A DNA stretch of 35,703 bases from an uncultured bacterium (GTDB lineage Bacteria > Patescibacteriota > Minisyncoccia > Phycocordibacterales > DATDWN01). The number at the start of each line of letters is the position of its first letter. Position 1 is the first letter of the stretch. Both the position numbers and the translations under genes were made by a program. This document shows, in pieces, positions 29,124-35,703 of this stretch. The stretch lies in contig CAIOTC010000010.1 of NCBI GenBank assembly GCA_903861205.1, positions 1-35,703 on the forward strand, written 5' to 3'. The notes under the pieces are model-generated. The model did no database searches. It was given only the letters and a program-made list of their open reading frames with translations, and had not been told where the DNA came from.

Positions 29124-30602
29124 TTAGAACCAGAGGTTGCCGCCAATATGCCAGACGGACACATTCTGTATCCCCAGAGATTCTAGCAAAGCCTTCTTTT
29201 TGTCGAGCGATGATTTCGGCTGGGCGCAATAATAAGTGCTGCCGACGGTCCAATATTCCTCGCCGTCAGCATTTATTTTTCTGGTTGAGTAGCCCGGAAG
29301 CGCCGTCGATTGCGCGTAAGTGTCGATGGTCATGCTGTAGCTCCCTGTCGCCCCGTGATAACCGTAGGCCGGAATGCCGATGACAATTTTTTCGACAGGT
29401 AATTTTGTTTTAGCGTAATTTGCCACACTGGTCAGCCAGTTTAGAGGCGTGACAGGTTGTCCAACACCGTAATCATATTGGTAGTCGTAAACCATAATGG
29501 CGACATAATCGAGGTTGGCAAAATCCTCATACTTGAATTGCGATCCGCTGCCCGTCAGAGCCGGCGCGTCAATCATCAATTTCTTGCCTTGCGTGTGCAA
29601 GCTGTTGGCCAAAGCGGTCGTGAAGCTTTTGAAATTTGAATAATCGGTGGCCGACCAACTGCCGAATTGTTCCCAGTCAAGTTCGATTCCGGTAAATCCG
29701 GTCGAAACAGCAAAGTTGGTCAGCGTAGTGATAGCGCTGTTTTGAAGTGTTGCCGATGAAAGCAGAGTTCGCACACTGGCGATGTCGCCGGAAACGGTTG
29801 CGTACTGGTGAACCGAATGAGCTTTGACATCGGCCGCGTTTGCGTCGCTGTAACCGTTACATCCGGCAGAACTGGCGGTTAGTTGGCTAATCGTACCGTT
29901 ACTTTGAACCTGATAATATTCCGGTTTCAACGTGTCGACTTGCCTGCCGTCGGAGTATTCGCTACCGGCGTTGCAAGCCGGAGAACCGGGATAAATCCAG
30001 CCTTCCGTCACGGCGCCTGTCGTTTGAACCGGCGCGGGAGTTGGGGCCGGAACGGGATCAGGCGTAGGTGCTGGGGTCGGTGTCGGCGTTGGAGTCGGTG
30101 ATGACACCGGCGCAGAAACGGTCGTGCCGGTTGGCGCGGGTGAAATCACGGAAATTTTATTGTTAACGCAAACATCGCTGGACCTTGTTGCCGACACACA
30201 AATAGTATCCACAACTTGAGACTCTTTTCCCGCGATATTTTGCGTCGTCAGCGATAATGGATACGATTTTCCTGGAGCGAGCCTGCCAATGAGCCAATAA
30301 AAACTTGGCGCGTTCGGTTTGACGCTGGAGCTGACATATTTTTCATTGCTTGGATAATAAGCCGTCAGTTCCGTCATATTGCAATTCGAACTACCCATAT
30401 TTTTAACCATGACGTTGTAATTTATTTTACCGCCCGACGGCACAGACATAGCAGCCGGCATAACGGATAATTTGAGAGAACATCCGGTGGCGTAAACGGT
30501 GGCTGTCATTCCCGCCATCGCCGCCAACACTAATGAGATTGATAAAATTCCACTAACAAAGACGCTCGCATACGAATGCGATTTTACCTTTTTGTAATTC
30601 AT
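29124..30602 (-). CDS. Secreted glycoside hydrolase family 18 protein
   Basis: A signal peptide or anchor (residues about 12-38, ending VYATG) precedes a beta domain of about 110 residues (SLKLSVMPAAMSVPSGGKINYNV), a Pro/Thr linker with PTP repeats, and a GH18 TIM barrel from about residue 200. The catalytic strand reads TGIELDWE, with the proton-donor E; further marks are VAIMVYDYQYD and KIVIGIPAYGYH. GH18 enzymes cut chitin-like or peptidoglycan glycans; here the target may be the host or own wall. The protein is 492 aa. It lies near a secreted deacetylase of the same design. Confidence 0.85.
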   Translation of the reverse strand: MNYKKVKSHSYASVFVSGILSISLVLAAMAGMTATVYATGCSLKLSVMPAAMSVPSGGKINYNVMVKNMGSSNCNMTELTAYYPSNEKYVSSSVKPNAPSFYWLIGRLAPGKSYPLSLTTQNIAGKESQVVDTICVSATRSSDVCVNNKISVISPAPTGTTVSAPVSSPTPTPTPTPAPTPDPVPAPTPAPVQTTGAVTEGWIYPGSPACNAGSEYSDGRQVDTLKPEYYQVQSNGTISQLTASSAGCNGYSDANAADVKAHSVHQYATVSGDIASVRTLLSSATLQNSAITTLTNFAVSTGFTGIELDWEQFGSWSATDYSNFKSFTTALANSLHTQGKKLMIDAPALTGSGSQFKYEDFANLDYVAIMVYDYQYDYGVGQPVTPLNWLTSVANYAKTKLPVEKIVIGIPAYGYHGATGSYSMTIDTYAQSTALPGYSTRKINADGEEYWTVGSTYYCAQPKSSLDKKKALLESLGIQNVSVWHIGGNLWF

Positions 30603-30895
30603 TTCTTATTTGGTTTGTCTTTCTTGTTACAAAAAAATTTTAATTATAAATTTTTTTAAAATTTTATAGATAGACAATAAATTTATTTGATAATTGCTTT
30701 CGACATAAGAGCCGTGTGACTCTTACAGCAAAATGATATCAATGTGAAGATGCGTTAAGCTACTTACCTTTCCAAAAAGTTAGTTTTATAATTTTTTTGC
30801 TTCATAAAGGAAAAAATATCGCTCAAAACTGCTTACGGAAATTTTCATGAAAAATGATTATTTTTAGTTAGAAATGAAAATTGTGTGAAGTCAAC
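30603..30895. other. Intergenic region upstream of GH18
   Basis: This is 293 A+T-rich bases with no gene. It must hold the minus-strand GH18 promoter, but I see only weak boxes (TATAAT-like at about 30645). A small hairpin, taagag ... ctctta, lies at about 30706-30725. No ncRNA family was recognised. Confidence 0.4.
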
Positions 30896-30922
30896 AAAAA
30901 ATCCGCACAAAGCGGATTTTTT
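30896..30922 (-). terminator. Terminator downstream of the deacetylase gene
   Basis: A perfect 11-bp stem (aaaaaatccgc 30896-30906 / gcggatttttt 30912-30922) with T tracts on both strands. It lies beyond the palindrome that directly follows the deacetylase stop codon. Confidence 0.8.
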
Positions 30923-30936
30923 GGAAGTTTGAAAAT

Positions 30937-31113
30937 AAAATCTCTTACTCGTCATTTTCTTTTTTGTCGCCACTCGCTCTCTCCTGCGGAGAGCTCGTTC
31001 TCGTCCTCGGCCTGAACTTGTCAATGAGCCCCGCCCAAAAAGCGGGGTCGTTGACAAGTCCAAGCTTCAGGCCTGCGGATGCGCCAAAAAGGAAAATGCC
31101 GCGACGAGATTTT
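30937..31113. repeat. Palindromic element, family B copy 4, with the core shared with 0.7 kb
   Basis: The ends aaaatctcttactcg (30937) and, inverted, aaaatctcgtcgcgg (31113) match family B, and the arms continue with cattttc / gaaaatg pairing. Inside are ctctcc-tgc-ggagag (30979-30993) and the nested stem ggcctgaa 31009-31016 / ttcaggcc 31066-31073, cttgtcaa 31017-31024 / ttgacaag 31051-31058, ccccg / cgggg. The nested stem equals that at 694-759 apart from paired changes. It starts 19 bases after the deacetylase stop codon. Confidence 0.85.
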
Positions 31114-31132
31114 AATTTCAAACGCAAATTCA

Positions 31133-32971
31133 CTACTTCATCAGATTCTTCACCACGTAATCAGTCGTGGCCACTTGCACGCGGGATTGGGCGAGGTAGT
31201 TGAGGATGGATTGGAGGGTTGACGGGGTGATTGTGTATTCGTCGATTGGGGTGTTTGACACGTCGTGGAAGGCTAAGATAAGCCATGTTTTGTTGGCGAT
31301 CGCTTCATCCACCCATGTTTGAACTTGAGCAAGCGTCGTGTTGGCTTCCACGTTTTCCGTTCTCAAATCGTATGGATCGCTGTTTCGAGTGTTGAAGCCA
31401 AGGTCGGTTGCCCGCGCGCCAATATAACCGCTGGCTTTGATAATATCTTCGACTCTGCCATCCCAGTCGCCATACGGATAAGCGAAGATCGATACCGGTG
31501 AAAGTCCCGCCGAGAGATCCGCTGCGCGCGAATTTTGAATTTCATTTGTGGCGTCAGCATCGGAAAGCGATGTCAAATACGGATGCGACAAAGAGTGCGA
31601 ACCGATTTCCACGCCATCTTTATTTATTTGCGCGATCTGACTCTCGGTCATGTAATCCGTCGTTCCGATAAAATCGTTGACAATATTTTGGCTGACAGCA
31701 AAATTTCCAGACATGAGAAGTGGCAAAGCGTTGTCGTAGAAAGTTGTGGCTCCGTCATCGAAAGAAAGCGACACCAGACCTTGCGCGAAACTTCCGTTTG
31801 ACAACTGCGAAAGCGAAACGTCGTCCACCGTCAAAGTTCCAACGCCACGTAAGACATCAAAAACTGTCACCGAGACCGTGCCGGGCCGGACGTTGAATTC
31901 CCTATCCACCCTGGTCCAGTCAGTGGCCGGAGGCAGAGTGATTAAATTTGTAAATTGTCTCGTGCCGTCAGACATGTTGAATTCGACAATGACCACACTT
32001 TTATAATCCGATTTGTAATATTGCGAAAAAACATAGTCGGCGTTGGTCGTCACGGGAACCGGCGCCCAAATCCACTTGGCATCACCGCCAGCCGGATCAG
32101 AGACCGTCAAATTCGTTTGAACGGCACTTCCCCCATTGTGACCCGGAACCACCGAAAATGTGGCGGTAGTTGCACCCTCGATGTCAGTGAACCAACCGTC
32201 CGGCACACCACCCGTCTGGCTTTCCGCTGACGGGTTTGAAATTAAATTAGGTCCGACGGAAGAAACTATTGGCGAAGGAGTTGGAACAGGAGTTGGAGCT
32301 GGCGCAGGAATTGGTACTGGAACTATTGGATCCGGTACTGGCGTAACTGGTGTTGGAATTGGCGCCGAATCAGTCGAAGAATTTGAATTCGAGTTAGTAT
32401 TCGTATTCGAATTAGAATTAGATGAGGACGATCCAGGCGAAGGATCGGTCAAAGAAAAATCATCCACAGTGAGCGATCCCGGTTGCATCAAACGCGGAAA
32501 AACTGAAACTTGGACCGCGCCTGCCGGAGCCAAAAACGAAGCCGTGAATTGATTCCAATCAGACGGAGACGCCCCGACACTTCCGAGATCTACATTTTGA
32601 AACCGTCCGTTTGACATGGTGAACTGCGCCATCACTTTTGTCGGAACATCGGATTTGTAGTAATAACTGAAATTATAATTTGCTCCCGGAGTGACAGGCA
32701 CCGGATCAAAATACCATTTCGAATCGCTTGTTTGTTTTGTCGAAACATCTATCTTGGCCGCACTGCCGGTATGCCCCGGAACCGGATACGAAAAAACTGG
32801 CTCCGAGTTGCCGGCAAAATCGCTGTCCCACGAATCGGGATAATTCGACGAATACGCCGAAGCATTCTCCAGCGAAGAATTATTTATCAAATTAACTGAA
32901 CTTTCCGCGTGAATAATGGTAGCAAAAGAAAAAAGACACGCGAAGAGCGCAACGTATGTGATTTTTTTCAT
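31133..32971 (-). CDS. Secreted polysaccharide deacetylase with two carbohydrate-binding-like domains
   Basis: The signal peptide is ITYVALFACLFSFATIIHAES. Two related beta-jelly-roll domains follow, at about residues 25-180 and 240-390 (NLINNSSLENAS... and NLISNPSAESQTG..., each with VPGHxGSA, WYFDPVPVTP/WIWAPVPVTT and LTVDD), like CBM4/9 modules. They are joined by a Ser/Asn repeat and a Pro-rich linker. The C-terminal CE4 deacetylase has SFDDG, the metal site HSLSHPYL, FAYPYGDW and LILAFHDV. It removes acetyl groups from a GlcNAc polymer such as chitin or peptidoglycan. At 612 aa it is intact and probably works outside the cell, perhaps with GH18. Confidence 0.88.
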   Translation of the reverse strand: MKKITYVALFACLFSFATIIHAESSVNLINNSSLENASAYSSNYPDSWDSDFAGNSEPVFSYPVPGHTGSAAKIDVSTKQTSDSKWYFDPVPVTPGANYNFSYYYKSDVPTKVMAQFTMSNGRFQNVDLGSVGASPSDWNQFTASFLAPAGAVQVSVFPRLMQPGSLTVDDFSLTDPSPGSSSSNSNSNTNTNSNSNSSTDSAPIPTPVTPVPDPIVPVPIPAPAPTPVPTPSPIVSSVGPNLISNPSAESQTGGVPDGWFTDIEGATTATFSVVPGHNGGSAVQTNLTVSDPAGGDAKWIWAPVPVTTNADYVFSQYYKSDYKSVVIVEFNMSDGTRQFTNLITLPPATDWTRVDREFNVRPGTVSVTVFDVLRGVGTLTVDDVSLSQLSNGSFAQGLVSLSFDDGATTFYDNALPLLMSGNFAVSQNIVNDFIGTTDYMTESQIAQINKDGVEIGSHSLSHPYLTSLSDADATNEIQNSRAADLSAGLSPVSIFAYPYGDWDGRVEDIIKASGYIGARATDLGFNTRNSDPYDLRTENVEANTTLAQVQTWVDEAIANKTWLILAFHDVSNTPIDEYTITPSTLQSILNYLAQSRVQVATTDYVVKNLMK

Positions 32972-33071
32972 GTAAATTTTAGTAATTAATTATTTGTAAT
33001 TAAAAATTCCGGTTGCATTTCTGCTAACCTACAAACAAATTACCCCACGCGCATGAATTTTGCGTGTAAAG

Positions 33072-33929
33072 TTATCTCAGTTTTTTGAATTTTCCAATTT
33101 GCAAAAAATTTTCACCGGTCACCACTTTTTTGCCGGTTTTCTGTTCCAATTCCAGACGCGCTTTTTTTGATATATTTCCGCCCCGTTTTCCAGCGATAAT
33201 ATTCTCCGTCATTCCAACCGCTTGCATCGTCTCGGCGATTTGGCGAGTGGAAAGTTCCGCCAAAGCGGTGAAAATAAGTTCGGCCTCACTCATGTGGTCG
33301 CGCAAATTTTGTGTTTTCAAACCTTTTATATTTTTGTGCTGTTTGACCGACAGCCCGGACCATTCCTCATGAATAATATTTGTCAAAATGGCGTACTCAT
33401 CTTCTTTTTTGACTTCATGCTTGCTCCAATAATCAGTCAGTTTGTTGCGAGTTTCCTGTCCCATCATTCTCTGTTGTATCCATTTTTCGCTTCGGCCATA
33501 TTTTTTCCAATATTCTCGCGCCCTGTTGAGCGACAAAGCCGGATCCGCCATATCCTGCAATCTTTCGTAACCAACTTTTGCCAGCCATAATTTTATCGGC
33601 TCTGCTTTTGGACTGGGCACTATTTGGACAATTCTGAAAATTGTTTCCGTATCGGCCACGTCCGTCTCCCTCATTTTGCCGTCTTGAGCCACCATTTTCA
33701 ACCGGTTACAATTTGTAACCACTTGACTCCCCTCTTGTTTTAGGTGGATCTTAAGAACCTTCCAATAATTTCTGGCTGTCTGAAAATCTTTTTGATTGGT
33801 CAACGCCGCCACAATATCCACCACAGAAAAATACCATTTTTCTTTTTCTTCATCATAATGCCGACGTATCTTAAAATCCTCAAAAATCGCTAAACCGATT
33901 TTATTTGCATTATTTATTTTATTTTCCAT
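33072..33929 (-). CDS. BRO-N domain, DinD-like DNA-damage-inducible protein D
   Basis: The N-terminal BRO domain reads FEDFKIRRHYDEEKEKWYFS-VVDIVAALT and continues IVPSPKAEPIKLWLAKVGYER, with the DinD-like continuation SLNRAREYWKKYGRSEKWIQQRM and EEWSGLSVKQHKNIKGLK, LRDHMSEAELIFTALAE. The C-terminus ends with a GKRGGNISKKARLELEQKTG segment. BRO proteins bind DNA; DinD interferes with RecA filaments in E. coli, and phage relatives are antirepressors. The length, 285 aa, fits DinD. A perfect 16-bp palindrome directly at its promoter suggests autoregulation. Confidence 0.86.
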   Translation of the reverse strand: MENKINNANKIGLAIFEDFKIRRHYDEEKEKWYFSVVDIVAALTNQKDFQTARNYWKVLKIHLKQEGSQVVTNCNRLKMVAQDGKMRETDVADTETIFRIVQIVPSPKAEPIKLWLAKVGYERLQDMADPALSLNRAREYWKKYGRSEKWIQQRMMGQETRNKLTDYWSKHEVKKEDEYAILTNIIHEEWSGLSVKQHKNIKGLKTQNLRDHMSEAELIFTALAELSTRQIAETMQAVGMTENIIAGKRGGNISKKARLELEQKTGKKVVTGENFLQIGKFKKLR

Positions 33930-33940
33930 ATAAAAATCAT

Positions 33941-33960
33941 ATCACAAATTTGTGATTATA
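33941..33960 (-). promoter_or_regulatory. Promoter with palindromic operator for the BRO-N gene
   Basis: The perfect palindrome atcacaaatttgtgat (33941-33956) lies 11 bases before the ATG and overlaps a TATAAT box on the minus strand (33955-33960). A site at the -10/+1 boundary is where a repressor would act. The -35 box is unclear. Confidence 0.55.
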
Positions 33961-34000
33961 TTCCTCCACACCAATACTTGACATGACTAATTAAATGTTG

Positions 34001-34075
34001 TGGGGTAACTAGAGAGAATCGGACTCTCGATACCGGTTCCACAAACCGGAGTTTTGCCACTAAACTATAGTTACC
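34001..34075 (-). tRNA. trnH: tRNA-His (GTG)
   Basis: On the minus strand the tRNA begins GGTAACTATAG with the extra 5' G(-1) typical of tRNA-His. The acceptor GTAACTA pairs with TAGTTAC, the discriminator is C73 and CCA is encoded (34001-34003). The anticodon stem CCGGT/ACCGG holds the loop TTGTGGA, giving anticodon GTG. The T stem GAGAG/CTCTC has the loop TCCGATT, with C instead of the usual T at position 55. It lies between the SPFH gene and the BRO-N gene. Confidence 0.93.
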
Positions 34076-34077
34076 AT

Positions 34078-34106
34078 AAAGACTTCAACAATAAGTTGAA
34101 GTCTTT
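34078..34106. terminator. Hairpin between the SPFH gene and tRNA-His
   Basis: Perfect 12-bp arms, aaagacttcaac (34078-34089) and gttgaagtcttt (34095-34106), have the loop aataa. It lies 40 bases after the SPFH stop and 2 bases before the tRNA 5' G(-1). It may end the SPFH transcript or help tRNA processing. The T tract is weak. Confidence 0.55.
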
Positions 34107-34148
34107 AATTTATACCAGAAAAAAGCTTTAAAATCCAGTCAAAAATTA

Positions 34149-34901
34149 TTATTTCTTACTGTCATTCTTAATCATCGCAATCGCCTCCTGGACGGTCGTC
34201 ATGAATTGCGCTGGGAAAATGATAGTGGAATTTTTCTCCACGGAAATTTCAGCCATTGTTTGGAGCGTACGCAACTGCAATGCAACTGGATGTGCAGACA
34301 TGAGGTCGGCTGCGTCACCCAGTTTTTTGGCCGCCTGGAATTCGCCTTCGGCCGCCACGATTTTGGCTCGTCTCTCGCGCTCGGCCTCGGCTTCCTTGGC
34401 CATGGCTCGCTGCATGTTGTCCGGCAAAGTGATGTCTTTTATTTCCACGGCCGTCACCTGCGCGCCCCACGGTTCGGTGTGTTCGTCGATGACGTTTCTG
34501 ATTTGCAAATTGATCTGGCCGGTCTGCGAAAGTAGCTGGTCGAGTTGAAATTGTCCGACCACATTCCGCACGGTCGTCTGTGAAATTTGATTGACGGCCG
34601 AATAAACATCTTCAATGGCAATGGTCGCTTTGACCGGATCAACCACGTGATAGTAGGCCACTGCCGCGATGTCGATCGAGACATTATCTTTGGTGATAAT
34701 TTTCTGCGACGGAATATTCATGGTGATCGTCCGCAAAGTCACCCGGGTCATTTGCTCGAAAATCGGAATAAGAAAAATCAATCCGGGGCCCCGCGTACCT
34801 TTGCATTTGCCTAGGAGGAATATCACTCCCCGCTCGTATTCCTTGACCACCCGCATCGAAAGCGCCAGCAAAACGATTACAATAGCTATGAAGTACCACA
34901 T
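34149..34901 (-). CDS. SPFH/Band 7 (slipin, stomatin-like) membrane protein
   Basis: SPFH proteins form oligomeric scaffolds in membrane microdomains. An N-terminal helix ([15 protein letters not shown]) precedes [29 protein letters not shown], the slipin opening, and the Band 7 domain with [18 protein letters not shown] and [17 protein letters not shown] coiled-coil stretch ([22 protein letters not shown]) and a C-terminal oligomerisation segment follow. The length, 250 aa, is typical. Slipins often neighbour an NfeD gene, but none is seen here. The start is the ATG at 34901; a hairpin element lies 8 bases upstream of it. Confidence 0.93.
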   Translation of the reverse strand: MWYFIAIVIVLLALSMRVVKEYERGVIFLLGKCKGTRGPGLIFLIPIFEQMTRVTLRTITMNIPSQKIITKDNVSIDIAAVAYYHVVDPVKATIAIEDVYSAVNQISQTTVRNVVGQFQLDQLLSQTGQINLQIRNVIDEHTEPWGAQVTAVEIKDITLPDNMQRAMAKEAEAERERRAKIVAAEGEFQAAKKLGDAADLMSAHPVALQLRTLQTMAEISVEKNSTIIFPAQFMTTVQEAIAMIKNDSKK

Positions 34902-34909
34902 ATTAGTTT

Positions 34910-34980
34910 ATCCGCACACTAACTTTACCATCGCTTCACCGTGTTTTGAAAAAACACAATGGCAAAGTTAGTGTGCGGAT
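34910..34980. repeat. 71-bp palindrome upstream of the SPFH gene
   Basis: The 22-base arms 34910-34931 and 34959-34980 match at 21 positions. Inside is gtgtttt 34941-34947 / aaaacac 34951-34957. It lies in the divergent gap between the SPFH gene and the small plus-strand gene. Confidence 0.85.
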
Positions 34981-35065
34981 TAAGTTAAATTATAAAAATT
35001 TATAACGACTGTATTGTAGCACCAATTCACTTTTCTTTCACAAGCTTGGAGTAGGATGCTAAAAC

Positions 35066-35266
35066 ATGAAAATAAAAAAAGTTAAGTTTTTGCGCGCAGC
35101 ATATTTGATGCCAACTCTCTTTTTGACAGTAGCTGCAAACGCCCAATCACCAAATATTTCTACTGTTGGCTCGGAAGGTCTTGCGTTACTTAACATTGTG
35201 CTCATCGCTTTCTCCGCCCTGCTCATTTCAGCCGGCGTCGCCCGCGCATACAAGGAAAAAGGGTGA
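35066..35266 (+). CDS. Tiny exported membrane protein, 66 aa
   Basis: The protein has a signal-peptide-like start (FLRAAYLMPTLFLTVAANAQS) and a second helix (GLALLNIVLIAFSALLISAGVA) with a basic end (RAYKEKG). No family is recognised. The start ATG has agga 9 bases upstream. It is the last gene before the structured region at the right edge. Confidence 0.55.
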   Translation: MKIKKVKFLRAAYLMPTLFLTVAANAQSPNISTVGSEGLALLNIVLIAFSALLISAGVARAYKEKG

Positions 35267-35339
35267 GGAAGAAAAACTCCTGTTTTAAAAAATTTGTGTC
35301 TGTATTGTACCAAACTCGCACCTATTTCCAAAACAAAGT

Positions 35340-35703
35340 GAGGTAATGACTTCGCACGCTCCGCGTGCGTGGTGAAGCAAAATTGAATCGTACGCTCGGA
35401 GAAAGCCCCACGCACTGGCGAGTACGCCAGCAACCCCGAAAGAAAAAACACTCCTTGCTTTCTTGATTTGGCGGGGGTGAATTTTTTCTTGAAAAAGGAA
35501 AGGGTGTTTTTCTTTCGGGGTTCTGCCCTCCAAGTATTCGGGCAGTGCGTGGGGCTTCAATACGGACTCGGCAAAGCGAAAATCTATTTTTCTGGGGGAA
35601 AGGATTTTTCGCTTTGCCTCGACTGAATTTCCGCCCGCAGGAGGGGTCTGGGGAGGAATGCGGGCGGGTTTCGGACTGGGGGTTTTCGGAAAATTCGCCG
35701 CCA
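35340..35703. other. Strongly structured non-coding region at the right edge
   Basis: A perfect 12-bp stem (agccccacgcac 35404-35415 / gtgcgtggggct 35545-35556) encloses three helices: tggcg-agta-cgcca (35416-35429), a 19-bp stem aaccccgaaagaaaaaacac 35432-35451 / 35504-35522 with one bulge, and ctgccc 35523-35528 / gggcag 35540-35545. A hairpin (cgcacg / cgtgcg, 35353-35369) precedes it. Two follow: ggcaaagcgaaaatc 35570-35584 / 35603-35618 and ccgcccgca 35631-35639 / 35659-35667. The part 35267-35340 shows nothing clear. Frames on the minus strand here follow the stems and are probably not genes. It may be an ncRNA or a nested palindromic element, and it is cut by the window edge. Confidence 0.7.

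Noticed and set aside
35059-35560. Minus-strand ORFs of 130 and 91 aa at the right edge
   Set aside because: Their codons track the inverted repeats of the structured region, they overlap the small plus-strand gene or each other, and no start signal is seen.
35340-35703. RNase P RNA, tmRNA or SRP RNA
   Set aside because: None of their conserved core strings or end sequences could be found on either strand, although the region is highly structured.

Overview
This is a chromosomal segment of a small-genome bacterium, most likely a Patescibacteria/CPR member of the Parcubacteria type. The grounds are compact housekeeping genes (five aminoacyl-tRNA synthetases or synthetase-linked genes in 16 kb), core genes without Shine-Dalgarno (SD) sites whose starts follow A-rich leaders, secE-nusG-rplK not followed by rplA, a C-terminally extended S6, small one-anchor surface proteins, and many palindromic repeats. 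UGA is used as a stop, so the code is standard. Lineage is an inference; no 16S is present.

Layout. 0.1-10.5 kb, minus strand: rpsF, a small unknown gene, tatD, metG, an AI-2E family membrane protein, an M16 peptidase, a DUF4258/DUF2283 toxin-antitoxin-like pair, glyQS, a one-anchor surface protein and recO. 10.6-16.8 kb: ileS, a small membrane protein, argS and dut. 16.9-22.9 kb: a thymidylate island holding folA (plus strand) and, on the minus strand, a three-domain thymidylate synthase, an unknown zinc-motif protein, a HAD nucleotidase, a two-domain dCTP deaminase and two small unknown genes. 23.0-24.4 kb, plus strand: secE, nusG, rplK. 24.4-34.9 kb, minus strand: SIMPL protein, PAP2 phosphatase, RlmI-like methyltransferase, VTT-like membrane protein, NUDIX hydrolase, a two-anchor membrane protein, a secreted GH18 protein, a secreted polysaccharide deacetylase, a BRO-N/DinD-like protein, tRNA-His and an SPFH protein. 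After 35.0 kb: a tiny membrane protein and a strongly structured non-coding stretch running to the window edge.

How the genes fit together. DCD (dCTP to dUTP), Dut (dUTP to dUMP), the thymidylate synthase (dUMP to dTMP) and DHFR (recycling dihydrofolate) give a complete dTMP route within 6 kb. The genes from folA to 22.9 kb mostly have strong SD sites and almost all have a private terminator ending in a TTTTCTTTT-like tract, unlike the core genes, so they may have arrived as cassettes.

Main novelties. (1) IleRS carries a complete histidine-phosphatase domain inside its catalytic domain. (2) Palindromes and 7-bp repeats are embedded in frame in coding regions of ileS, argS, tatD, recO and the methyltransferase; one palindrome occurs in both ileS and argS, read in different frames. 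(3) Modular palindromic elements sit directly after the stop codons of at least eight genes. Four share the same ends in the same orientation, and two share a core whose stems differ by compensatory base-pair changes. (4) The thymidylate synthase is fused to MtrA-like and DUF4346-like domains and has lost some usual dUMP-binding residues. All assignments come from reading the sequence; no search was run.
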